A DNA stretch of 8,389 nucleotides from Pseudomonadota bacterium (lineage in GTDB: Bacteria > Pseudomonadota > Gammaproteobacteria > Steroidobacterales > Steroidobacteraceae), in the NCBI GenBank assembly GCA_947454665.1, contig CANGMU010000092.1, positions 1 through 8,389 of the forward strand. The letters run 5' to 3'. The stretch's first letter is position 1. Each line of letters opens with the position of its first letter. Position numbers and translations under genes: made by a program. Below, piece after piece: positions 1 to 5,413 of the stretch. The notes beneath the pieces were generated by a model. It ran no database searches and had not been told where the DNA came from. It saw nothing but the letters and a program-made list of their open reading frames with translations.

Positions 1-228
1 CCAGTCGATCCGGGCAACCTGCTGGTGCTGGGCAGCCTGCAGCGCGCCGATTCGCGCTGTCCGGTCGTGGGCATTCCCACCTGTGCGCGGTCACCGAAGC
101 TCAATGGCTTCGATTTCGTGTTGCGCCGGCTGGCGGCCGGCCTGGACGTGACCCCTCGAGACATCGTGGGCATGGGTGTCGGCGGCCTGCTCAGCGACAT
201 CCCGAGCCGCCCGATGCCCCGCGCCTGA
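1..228 (+). CDS. Molybdopterin-binding protein, C-terminal end (partial)
   Basis: The reading frame is open from the first base and ends at TGA 226-228, so only the last 75 residues are visible. The segments VDPGNLLVLG, CARSPKLNGFDFVLRRL and DIVGMGVGGLLSDI resemble, from memory, the end of the MoeA/MogA-like molybdopterin-binding domain. That domain occurs alone or fused to a MocA-type glycosyl/nucleotidyltransferase, in proteins linked to maturation of xanthine dehydrogenase/CO dehydrogenase-type molybdoenzymes. The protein stops soon after this domain, so no nucleotidyltransferase domain follows it. Whether such a domain lies upstream cannot be seen. The role in molybdenum cofactor handling is inferred from the family. 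The family call rests on a short stretch and is moderately sure; the coding frame is well supported. Confidence 0.65.
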   Translation, partial: PVDPGNLLVLGSLQRADSRCPVVGIPTCARSPKLNGFDFVLRRLAAGLDVTPRDIVGMGVGGLLSDIPSRPMPRA

Positions 229-282
229 GGTCTGTGCCATGATCGGCGCCTCACGCACTGAACCGACCTGACCGGAGCTGCC

Positions 283-549
283 ATGGAAATCTTCTCGCCC
301 CGTCACCTTCTCGTCATTCTCCTGATCGTGCTCGTCGTCTTCGGCACCAAGAAGCTCAAGACCATCGGCCAGGATCTCGGCGGCGCCGTGAAGGGCTTCA
401 AGAACGCGATGAGCGAGGGCGAGAAGGAAGCGGACGCCGCGCCTGAAGCCAAGCCCGCTGCACCTGCCGCTGATGCCGCCCGCCTGACGCAGAACGCCGA
501 GGCCGCCGCGCCGGCTGCGAAGTCGGACAGCACCACGCAACATGGCTGA
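283..549 (+). CDS. tatA: Sec-independent (Tat) translocase subunit TatA/TatE-like
   Basis: This 88-residue protein has the TatA plan. A short N-terminal transmembrane helix (about residues 6-21) is followed by the FGTKKL hinge (20-25), an amphipathic helix with DLGGAVKGFKNAM (31-43), and a long Ala/Pro/Lys/Glu-rich flexible tail. TatA oligomers form the pore-like element that lets folded twin-arginine substrates cross the inner membrane. The polar residue near position 8 is His (SPRH), where E. coli TatA has Gln; His also occurs there in other proteobacterial TatA proteins. The start is backed by GGAG at 274-277, five bases before the ATG. No tatB or tatC follows. Instead its last codons overlap the next gene by 8 bases, which suggests translational coupling. 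It could act as a TatE-like accessory copy beside a complete tatABC elsewhere. The family is clear; the paralogue identity is not. Confidence 0.88.
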   Translation: MEIFSPRHLLVILLIVLVVFGTKKLKTIGQDLGGAVKGFKNAMSEGEKEADAAPEAKPAAPAADAARLTQNAEAAAPAAKSDSTTQHG

Positions 550-1063
550 GATCGAAGTGCACACCGCGCACCACGACAACTCTGATCCGATCGGCAAGCG
601 CGTCGGATTCCAGGTTGGTGTCATCGGCATCCTGCTGGCGGTGACCACCATCGCGGCTCACCGTGCGCATACGGAGGCCGTCATCCATCGCACCGAGGCC
701 AACGACGCCTGGAGCTATTACCAGGCCAAGAAAGTCCGCGAGCATGTCAGTGCCGTCGGGTCCGACATCGTGGCCTTGATCGACCCGACCAAGGCTGCCG
801 CCGCGAAGGACCTCTTCGACAAGCAGCGTGCGAAATACGTCGCGGACGGCGAAGAGATCAAGAAGGACGCCGAGGCCAAGGACCACGCGATGGAGCATGC
901 CGAGGCGCTGGCGCTGCGCTTCGACATCGGCGAGGGCCTGCTGGAGTTGGGCCTCGTGCTGTCTTCGCTTTATTTTCTCGGGCGCCAGAAGTTGTTCCCG
1001 GTTTCGGGCTTGTTGTCGGCCGCCACGGGTTTGCTGGTGGCCTTGAGCGTGCTCGTTATCTGA
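542..1063 (+). CDS. DUF4337-type membrane protein
   Basis: This 173-residue protein has one predicted membrane helix near the N-terminus (about residues 22-40) and two near the C-terminus (about 130-147 and 152-173). Between them lies a long charged, probably helical stretch (about 45-125) rich in Lys, Glu and Ala that may form a coiled coil. The NDAWSYYQAKKVREH segment (54-68) matches what I recall of the DUF4337 family, whose function is unknown. The ATG sits inside the last codons of tatA (8-base overlap) without its own clear ribosome-binding site, so translation is probably coupled to tatA. The topology suggests an inner-membrane protein whose central domain faces one side as a helical hairpin. 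A role with the Tat system can be guessed only from the gene overlap. The gene itself is well supported; the function is unknown. Confidence 0.82.
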   Translation: MAEIEVHTAHHDNSDPIGKRVGFQVGVIGILLAVTTIAAHRAHTEAVIHRTEANDAWSYYQAKKVREHVSAVGSDIVALIDPTKAAAAKDLFDKQRAKYVADGEEIKKDAEAKDHAMEHAEALALRFDIGEGLLELGLVLSSLYFLGRQKLFPVSGLLSAATGLLVALSVLVI

Positions 1064-1082
1064 TCGACTTGTAATTATTTCA

Positions 1083-1120
1083 CCCGATCCTGATTCGATA
1101 ATCGGGCGCGCTGATATTTT
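1083..1120 (+). terminator. Weak candidate terminator after the tatA-DUF4337 unit
   Basis: An inverted repeat pairs CCCGAT (1083-1088) with ATCGGG (1101-1106) across a 12-base loop, 20 bases after the DUF4337 stop. A short T-rich run (TATTTT, 1115-1120) follows, but only after eight further bases. This is poorer than a classical intrinsic terminator. The 9-bp stem at 1133-1167 could also stop or stabilise the same transcript. Confidence 0.3.
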
Positions 1121-1132
1121 CTGACATTAAGT

Positions 1133-1167
1133 AAGGGCCACTTCCTCACTAGTTCGTGGTGGCCCTT
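1133..1167 (+). promoter_or_regulatory. 9-bp inverted repeat overlapping a TTG start
   Basis: AAGGGCCAC (1133-1141) pairs perfectly with GTGGCCCTT (1159-1167) across a 17-base loop. The 3' arm contains the first two bases of the TTG proposed as start of the exported protein at 1166, and most of the only purine-rich stretch close to it (GGTGG, 1158-1162). In RNA this stem would hide the start. No T-run follows on either strand, so it does not look like an intrinsic terminator. It may be a translational control element or a 3' end structure of the upstream transcript. The pairing is seen directly; the role is inferred. Confidence 0.4.
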
Positions 1168-1528
1168 GTCACTGTCTTTCAATATCTCGCGCTGTTTGTC
1201 TGGCCTCTTGGCGATCTCGGTTTGTGCCGCAGCGGGCGCCCAATCCGTCTCCTCGATCTCTTTGGACGTTACCGCGCAAGCGAAACGTGTCGTGATCGTC
1301 GGCAGCGGTTTCTCAGAAACCGACGAGATCACGGTGGCCGGCATCCCGCTGGAAAAGATCACCGTCACGGAAAGCCGCATCGAAGCACGACTGCCTTCGG
1401 GCGTCAGGCTTGTCGGCGGTGAATACGTCGTCAAGGTTTCTGGGAAAACGACATCGCGAGGCAGCTTGCGGATATCCAGCGAGTCGGCGGCGGTTGCTGC
1501 CAAGCCTGTCGTTGCGGCTTCAAATTAG
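1166..1528 (+). CDS. Small predicted exported protein with IPT/TIG-like fold
   Basis: This 120-residue protein begins with a plausible signal peptide. A hydrophobic stretch at about 11-24 ends in AGA before Gln26, a good signal peptidase I site. There is no lipobox, because the residue before Cys20 is Val. The mature part resembles one IPT/TIG (Ig-like, transcription-factor-type) beta-sandwich: RVVIVGSGFSETDEITVAG (41-59), then short strands and GGEYVVKVS (84-92). Such domains occur in surface and periplasmic proteins and often bind sugars or partner proteins; no substrate can be named here. A short Ala/Val-rich tail follows. The TTG start was chosen because it gives an intact signal peptide, and the only in-frame alternatives are CTG or further TTG codons. 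No good ribosome-binding site is visible. The frame is credible from the signal peptide plus fold pattern; the exact start is uncertain. Confidence 0.6.
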   Translation: MSLSFNISRCLSGLLAISVCAAAGAQSVSSISLDVTAQAKRVVIVGSGFSETDEITVAGIPLEKITVTESRIEARLPSGVRLVGGEYVVKVSGKTTSRGSLRISSESAAVAAKPVVAASN

Positions 1529-1600
1529 TTTTCTTTAGAGCGCAGCACGCGAGCTTTGATTCGGCCGCGTCGATCTGGAAACCTTCTGTCCGGCCGGTAC

Positions 1601-1628
1601 GAAAAAGTATGACCGGGTGTTCCCGGTC
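1601..1628 (-). terminator. Candidate intrinsic terminator for tRNA-Glu
   Basis: Read on the minus strand, GACCGGG-AACA-CCCGGTC forms a perfect 7-bp GC-rich stem with a 4-base loop. After ATAC comes a run of five T (plus-strand AAAAA at 1602-1606). It lies about 95 bases downstream of the tRNA 3' end. The 4-base gap before the T-run is slightly long, so efficiency is uncertain. Confidence 0.5.
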
Positions 1629-1676
1629 CCGGGCACTTCTTCAAAAAGAGGGGACTGCCGGCTCGGATAGTGGACA

Positions 1677-1700
1677 AAACTTGGACATGGAATCATGTCC
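1677..1700 (-). terminator. Alternative weak terminator or processing hairpin
   Basis: On the minus strand GGACATG-ATTC-CATGTCC gives a perfect 7-bp stem. It is followed by AAG and four T, starting 22 bases after the tRNA CCA. The short T-run makes it a weak terminator. It may instead be a trailer hairpin that affects 3' end trimming of the pre-tRNA, with the stronger stop at 1601-1628. Confidence 0.35.
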
Positions 1701-1722
1701 GGGCACCCGGATCGGGTGAAAG

Positions 1723-1798
1723 TGGCGCTCCCTACCGGATTCGAACCGGTGTACTAGCCTTGAGAGGGCTATGTCCTGGGCCTCTAGACGAAGGGAGC
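1723..1798 (-). tRNA. tRNA-Glu, anticodon CTC, CCA encoded
   Basis: The minus strand folds as a complete 76-base cloverleaf. The acceptor stem pairs GCTCCCT (1798-1792) with AGGGAGC (1733-1727), followed by discriminator G and an encoded CCA (1725-1723). The D arm starts with GTCT and closes with AGGAC. The anticodon stem TAGCC/GGCTA encloses the loop CTCTCAA, giving anticodon CTC for GAG codons. The T arm is ACCGG-TTCGAAT-CCGGT. The D-arm region TTCGTCTAGAGGCC is the same as in E. coli tRNA-Glu as I remember it. E. coli has only the TTC isoacceptor, whereas GC-rich genomes often add CTC, which suits the strong use of GAG here. It stands alone between two plus-strand genes, with its own promoter and no integrase nearby. 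Confidence 0.96.
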
Positions 1799-1828
1799 GT
1801 GTTAGGGTGTGGACCCCAAGGGCGCGGT

Positions 1829-1856
1829 ATTATAGGCGCCACGAGCCAATGCTCAA
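1829..1856 (-). promoter_or_regulatory. Promoter of tRNA-Glu (sigma-70 type)
   Basis: On the minus strand TTGAGC (1856-1851) is followed after 16 bases by a perfect TATAAT (1834-1829). A start about seven bases further on would lie near 1822, leaving a leader of roughly 24 bases before the mature tRNA. Bases just after the -10 are GC-rich (ACCGCGCCC), the type of discriminator that goes with stringent control of stable RNA promoters. The same AT-rich island reads TATTAT (1828-1833) on the plus strand and might serve pcnB, though I find no good -35 for it. Confidence 0.75.
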
Positions 1857-3402
1857 GCCTTCATTTCGACCTGACCGGGAACTCCCACACTTGAACGACG
1901 CTTCCGTTGATGCCGCCTTGCCGGCCGCCGCTGGCGCGCAGCCGCGCATCATTGCCCGCCCTGACCACCCCGTTTCCCGCAAGGCGATTTCCCCGAACGC
2001 CCTGAAGGTGCTCTACAAGCTGCGCGAGGGCGGTCACGCCGCCTATCTGGTCGGCGGCTGCATCCGCGACGTGATGCTGGGCATTGAACCGAAGGATTTC
2101 GACGTTGCCACCAGCGCGCGGCCGGAAGAGGTCAAGCGCCTGTTCCGCAATTGCCGCCTGATCGGCCGTCGCTTCCGTCTGGCTCACGTCTTCTTCGGGC
2201 GCGAGATCATCGAGGTCGCGACCTTCCGCGCGGCCAGCGCGCCGTCGCAGGGCGAGGAGCCCGAAGAGGATCCGGACATCCTGCCGGAGGTCGGTGCGAC
2301 CGCTGAAGACGGCGACGTCTCGAACGAGGCGGTGCCGATCGATACGCCGGTCGAGTCCGGTGACCGCCTGCAGGACGACCAGGGTCGCATCCTGCGGGAC
2401 AACACCTACGGCACGATCGACGAAGACGTCTGGCGCCGCGATTTCACCTGCAATGCGCTGTACTACAGCATCGAGGATTTCTCGCTGCGGGATTACTGCG
2501 GTGCCTTCGAGGACATCGCAGCCCGTCGCCTGTCGCTGATCGGCGATCCGGAAACGCGGTATCGCGAGGACCCGGTGCGCATGCTGCGCGCGGCCCGTTT
2601 CGAGGCGAAGCTGGGTTTCACGCTGGCGCCGGCCACTGCAGAGCCCATTCCACGCCTGCGCGACCTGCTGGCCGATGTGCCGCCTGCGCGCCTGTTCGAT
2701 GAAACGCTGAAGCTCTTCCTGACCGGGCACGGCGTGCGTTCCTTCGTGGTGATGCGCAAGCACGGACTGCTCGGCGCGCTGTACCCAGCGGTCGAGGCAT
2801 TCCTGTCCCGGCATCCCGGCAGCCTCGTCGAGCAGCTGCTCATCACGGGTCTGGAAAACACGGATGCGCGTGTGCAGGAAGGCAAGACGGTGACGCCGAC
2901 TTTCCTCTTCACCTTGCTGCTCTACGGCCCGATCGCCGCCTTGATCGAGAAAGCGCCGCCGTCCAGCTGGGGTGACCTCGACACGATCCTCGACGCCTGC
3001 GATCGCGCCGTGGCCGATGCGCAGCGGCGCGTCACGATCCCCAAGCGCTTCTCGCTCGGCATTCGCGAGATGTTCGCGGCGCAGCCGCGCCTTGAGCAGC
3101 CGCGGGGCCGTCGTGCGCTGCGCACGCTGGAAATGCCGCGTTTCCGTGCAGCCTTCGACCTGCTGGTGCTGCGCTCGAAGGTGGGCATGGTCCAGCCGGG
3201 CGTGGCCGAGTGGTGGTCGCGTCTGCAGGAAGTTTCGCTGGAAGAGCGCGAGCGCATGGTGGCCCAGCTCGACCGTCACCCGCAGGGTGGTGGTCGTAGC
3301 GAGGGCGGTGGTCAAAGCGAAGGCGGCGAGGGCGGTGGTGGCGGGGCTGGTCCGAAGCGTCGTCGCAGCCGCACCCGCCGGAGACCGCACGCGTCGACAT
3401 GA
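1849..3402 (+). CDS. pcnB: Poly(A) polymerase I
   Basis: This protein adds 3' poly(A) tails that mark RNA for decay by exonucleases. It is a class II nucleotidyltransferase. From ATG 1849 (517 residues) it shows LVGGCIRDVMLG (67-78), the metal-binding DFDVAT with Asp83 and Asp85, FRNCRLIGRRFRLAH (99-113), and RRDFTCNALYY (196-206) with the third Asp at 198. ETRYREDPVRMLRAARF (235-251) is also strongly PcnB-like and argues against a CCA-adding enzyme. Two features stand out: an acidic insert at about 128-181, and a tail of Gly/Ser/Glu repeats (about 480-499) ending in Arg-rich RRRSRTRRR. The frame extends back to 1771, but that ATG lies inside the antisense tRNA gene. TTG 1891 is another possible start, giving 503 residues with GGGA upstream. 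Its stop overlaps the folK start in ATGA, so folK is probably translationally coupled. Confidence 0.95.
   Translation: MLKPSFRPDRELPHLNDASVDAALPAAAGAQPRIIARPDHPVSRKAISPNALKVLYKLREGGHAAYLVGGCIRDVMLGIEPKDFDVATSARPEEVKRLFRNCRLIGRRFRLAHVFFGREIIEVATFRAASAPSQGEEPEEDPDILPEVGATAEDGDVSNEAVPIDTPVESGDRLQDDQGRILRDNTYGTIDEDVWRRDFTCNALYYSIEDFSLRDYCGAFEDIAARRLSLIGDPETRYREDPVRMLRAARFEAKLGFTLAPATAEPIPRLRDLLADVPPARLFDETLKLFLTGHGVRSFVVMRKHGLLGALYPAVEAFLSRHPGSLVEQLLITGLENTDARVQEGKTVTPTFLFTLLLYGPIAALIEKAPPSSWGDLDTILDACDRAVADAQRRVTIPKRFSLGIREMFAAQPRLEQPRGRRALRTLEMPRFRAAFDLLVLRSKVGMVQPGVAEWWSRLQEVSLEERERMVAQLDRHPQGGGRSEGGGQSEGGEGGGGGAGPKRRRSRTRRRPHAST
3289..3324 (+). repeat. Two 18-bp tandem repeats in the pcnB tail
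   Basis: Units 3289-3306 and 3307-3324 match at 15 of 18 bases and encode GGRSEG and GGQSEG (residues 481-492). A Gly-rich run (GEGGGGG) follows. The repeat length keeps the frame, so copy-number change would alter the linker length without breaking the gene. Confidence 0.7.
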
Positions 3403-3887
3403 CGGACGGCGCGGCGGCATACATCGGTCTCGGCAGCAACGAGGCCGATCCCCCGAGGCAGCTGGATGCCGCGCTGGATGCCATTGCCGGCCTCATGGGT
3501 ACGCAGCTGCGCCGGGTCTCGCCCCGCTATGTGTCGGCGCCTTTTGGCCCGGTACCGCAGCCGGATTTCCTGAACGGCGTGGCAGCAGTCCACACGCTGA
3601 TGTCGCCCGCCGATCTGTTGCAGGCGCTGCACGCGATCGAAGCGGCCCAGGGGCGACGACGCAGCATCCGCTGGGGACCGCGCACGCTGGATCTCGACCT
3701 GCTGCTGCATGGCGACGCCCGCGTGGATTCGCCCACCCTGACCTTGCCGCATCCCGGCATCATCCAGCGCAACTTCGTGCTCTATCCCTTGCGCGACATC
3801 GCGCCGGAGCTCGAAATCCCGGGCCTGGGTCGTGTCGCGGACCTCGCGGCGCAGGTCGGCGGCGAAGGCATCCGGCGCCACGCATGA
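3399..3887 (+). CDS. folK: 2-amino-4-hydroxy-6-hydroxymethyldihydropteridine pyrophosphokinase (HPPK)
   Basis: This cytoplasmic folate-pathway enzyme transfers pyrophosphate from ATP to 6-hydroxymethyl-7,8-dihydropterin, making the substrate of dihydropteroate synthase. At 162 residues it has the usual length. It carries the N-terminal YIGLGSN (8-14), PQPDFLNGV (53-61), the HPPK signature RWGPRTLDLDLLL (91-103) with the Mg-binding Asp98 and Asp100, and LPHPGIIQRNFVLYPL (116-131). The ATG overlaps the pcnB stop (ATGA, 3399-3402), and its own stop overlaps the next start (ATGA, 3884-3887). It is therefore in the middle of a tightly coupled operon. The pcnB-folK-panB-panC order is familiar from other gammaproteobacteria. 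Assignment is firm. Confidence 0.96.
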   Translation: MTDGAAAYIGLGSNEADPPRQLDAALDAIAGLMGTQLRRVSPRYVSAPFGPVPQPDFLNGVAAVHTLMSPADLLQALHAIEAAQGRRRSIRWGPRTLDLDLLLHGDARVDSPTLTLPHPGIIQRNFVLYPLRDIAPELEIPGLGRVADLAAQVGGEGIRRHA

Positions 3888-4540
3888 CGACGTCGGCTGC
3901 GCACCGCTACATCGTCGTCGAAGGCCCTATTGGCGTCGGCAAGACAAGCCTCGTGCGCAAGCTCGCGGCGAGTCTGGGCGCTGAGACGGTGCTCGAGCAG
4001 GCCGATGAAAACCCATTCCTGGAGCGCTTTTACCGCAACCCGCGCATCGGGGCCTTGCCGGCGCAGCTGCATTTCCTGTTCCAGCGTGCGCAGCAGTTGG
4101 CGTCGCTGAACCAGAGCGACCTGTTCGCGCCGATCCGCGTGGCCGATTACCTGCTCGCGAAGGACCGGCTGTTCGCGCGCCTGACGCTCGACGATGCCGA
4201 ATTCGGTCTCTACGAGCAGGTGCATGCGAAGCTGGCGATAGAGGCACCCAAGCCGGATCTGGTCGTTTACCTGCAGGCACCGGCATCGGTGCTGCTGGAG
4301 CGCATCGCGCGGCGCGGCATCGGCTATGAAGCGCGGATCGATGCCGATTACCTCGAGCGCCTGAATGCCGCCTATTCGCGCTACTTCCATGAGTACGACC
4401 AGGGGCCGCTGCTGATCGTCAATGCTGCGACGATCGATCCGGTTCACGACGCCGTGGACTACGAAGAACTGCTGGCGGCCATCCGGCGCACGACGCGCGG
4501 GCGGCAGTACTACAACCCGATGCGCCACCGTGACCTGTAA
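3884..4540 (+). CDS. Deoxynucleoside kinase
   Basis: This 218-residue protein belongs to the deoxynucleoside kinase family (deoxyadenosine/deoxyguanosine kinase group), which phosphorylates deoxynucleosides for salvage into dNTPs. Visible features are the P-loop GPIGVGKTS (14-22), the ENPFLERFY segment (42-50), the substrate-site region DYLLAKDRLFA (88-98), and the Arg-rich lid LLERIARRGIGYE (137-149). The C-terminus ends in RRTTRGRQYYNPMRHRDL. The specificity cannot be told from sequence by eye. The reading frame is open far upstream across pcnB and folK, but homology begins at Tyr9-Ile10, and the ATG overlapping the folK stop is the only sensible start. It sits between a folate gene and a pantothenate gene without an obvious pathway link. 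The link may be shared one-carbon and nucleotide supply (inference). Confidence 0.9.
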   Translation: MTTSAAHRYIVVEGPIGVGKTSLVRKLAASLGAETVLEQADENPFLERFYRNPRIGALPAQLHFLFQRAQQLASLNQSDLFAPIRVADYLLAKDRLFARLTLDDAEFGLYEQVHAKLAIEAPKPDLVVYLQAPASVLLERIARRGIGYEARIDADYLERLNAAYSRYFHEYDQGPLLIVNAATIDPVHDAVDYEELLAAIRRTTRGRQYYNPMRHRDL

Positions 4541-4581
4541 TCGGTTGATTCGCCCGGTCGACTGATTCAAGCTTCCCCGTC

Positions 4582-5409
4582 ATGTATACCCACCTGCAGC
4601 TGCGCGATTCGGCGCGACCGCCCGTCACGCTGTCCACGCTGCACCGCATGCGCGAGGCCGGCGAGGCCATCGCCAGCCTGACCTGCTACGACGCGAGTTT
4701 CGCCGCGCTGGTGGACGAGGCCGATGTCGATGTCGTGCTGGTCGGCGACTCGCTGGGCATGGTGATCCAGGGTCACGACACCACCGTCCCCGTCACGCTC
4801 GATCACGTGATCTACCACTGCAAGGCCGTGGCCAAGGGCATGCATCGGCCCTTCCTCGTCGCCGACCTGCCGTTCATGAGCTATCCCTCGCGCGAGGTGG
4901 CGCTCGCCAATTCCGTGCGGCTGATGCAGGAAGGCGGTGCGCGTATGGTCAAGCTCGAGAGCGGCGTGGAGCAGGTGCGCATCGTCGAGTTCCTCGCCAG
5001 CCACGACATCGCCGTCTGCGCACACCTGGGGCTGCGGCCCCAGTCCGTGCACAAGACGGGCGGCTTCCGGGTACAGGGCCGCGAGCAGGATGCCGCGGCG
5101 CGGATGCTGCAGAACGCGCTCGACCTGCAGTCCGCGGGCGCCGACATCGTGCTGCTGGAATGCATTCCCTCCGACCTGGGCAAGACAATCACCGATGCGC
5201 TGGACGTACCGGTCATCGGCATCGGCGCAGGGCCGGGCACCAATGGCCAGATCCAGGTGCTCTACGACATCCTCGACATCACGCCGGGCCGCAAGCCGCG
5301 TTTCGTGCGGGATTTCATGGCGGGCGCTGGCACGCCCCTGAGCGCGCTGAAGGCCTATGTCCAGGCTGTGAAGTCGCGCAGCTATCCCGGTCCTGAACAC
5401 TGCTTCTGA
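4582..5409 (+). CDS. panB: 3-methyl-2-oxobutanoate hydroxymethyltransferase
   Basis: PanB makes ketopantoate from alpha-ketoisovalerate using 5,10-methylene-tetrahydrofolate, the first committed step of pantothenate and coenzyme A synthesis. The 275-residue protein shows LTCYDASFA (33-41), VLVGDSLGMVIQGHDTT (52-68) with metal ligand Asp56, VADLPFMSY (93-101) with Asp95, ARMVKLE (120-126) with Lys124, and LLECIP (191-196) with Glu193. It also has CAHLGLRPQSV (146-156) and PVIGIGAGPGTNGQ. These match the catalytic set I know from E. coli (Asp45, Asp84, Lys112, Glu181). It follows the kinase gene after 41 bases, the widest gap in the operon. I see neither a convincing promoter nor a strong ribosome-binding site in that gap. 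The N-terminus is about ten residues longer than in E. coli. Confidence 0.97.
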   Translation: MYTHLQLRDSARPPVTLSTLHRMREAGEAIASLTCYDASFAALVDEADVDVVLVGDSLGMVIQGHDTTVPVTLDHVIYHCKAVAKGMHRPFLVADLPFMSYPSREVALANSVRLMQEGGARMVKLESGVEQVRIVEFLASHDIAVCAHLGLRPQSVHKTGGFRVQGREQDAAARMLQNALDLQSAGADIVLLECIPSDLGKTITDALDVPVIGIGAGPGTNGQIQVLYDILDITPGRKPRFVRDFMAGAGTPLSALKAYVQAVKSRSYPGPEHCF

Positions 5410-5413
5410 CGGC

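Larger units (their letters stand above)
1529..1722. other. Non-coding spacer rich in short perfect hairpins
   Basis: I see no credible gene here. The stretch holds three perfect inverted repeats: GACCGGG/CCCGGTC at 1611-1628, GGACATG/CATGTCC at 1683-1700, and CACCCG/CGGGTG at 1704-1718. The octamer CCGGGCAC occurs twice (1629-1636 and 1698-1705 region). The two hairpins nearest the tRNA lie directly behind its CCA end on the minus strand, so they belong to the tRNA 3' trailer. The distal hairpin is followed on the minus strand by a T-run. The layout fits a tRNA trailer and terminator region. A REP-like repeat is an alternative that only a genome search could test. Confidence 0.55.

Noticed and set aside
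91..898. Minus-strand frames across tatA and the DUF4337 gene
   Set aside because: They overlap TatA and DUF4337 coding sequence with recognisable family features on the plus strand, and their own translations show no motif.
1069..1102. Promoter for the exported protein from TTGTAA (1069-1074) and GATAAT (1097-1102)
   Set aside because: The hexamers are tolerable, but the 22-base spacing is too long for a sigma-70 promoter.
1156..1422. GTG-started frame overlapping the exported IPT/TIG-like protein
   Set aside because: It is hydrophobic at first but then becomes Arg-rich with no fold pattern. The other frame gives a signal peptide with a cleavage site and a regular beta-strand pattern.
1723..1798. 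tRNA-Glu as an integration (attachment) site
   Set aside because: No integrase, no second copy of the tRNA 3' end, and no foreign-looking genes within the window.
1771..1848. Upstream extension of pcnB to an ATG at 1771
   Set aside because: It would begin inside the antisense tRNA-Glu gene. The extra 26 residues (rich in Arg) have no counterpart in PcnB.
1670..1894. Small plus-strand frame running across the tRNA
   Set aside because: Its product is just the translated complement of the tRNA gene. Such spurious proteins are a known annotation artefact.
1861..3420. Long open frame (519 codons) on the minus strand opposite pcnB
   Set aside because: Its translation is Arg/Ala/Gln/His-rich with no family resemblance, and the plus-strand frame is an unmistakable PcnB. 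Long antisense frames are expected in GC-rich DNA.
2972..3883. Upstream extension of the deoxynucleoside kinase frame across pcnB and folK
   Set aside because: The sequence before 3884 is an out-of-frame reading of two conserved genes; kinase homology starts right after the ATG at 3884.
4541..4581. Separate promoter for panB in the 41-base gap
   Set aside because: TTGATT at 4545-4550 resembles a -35, but nothing like a -10 stands at a proper distance.
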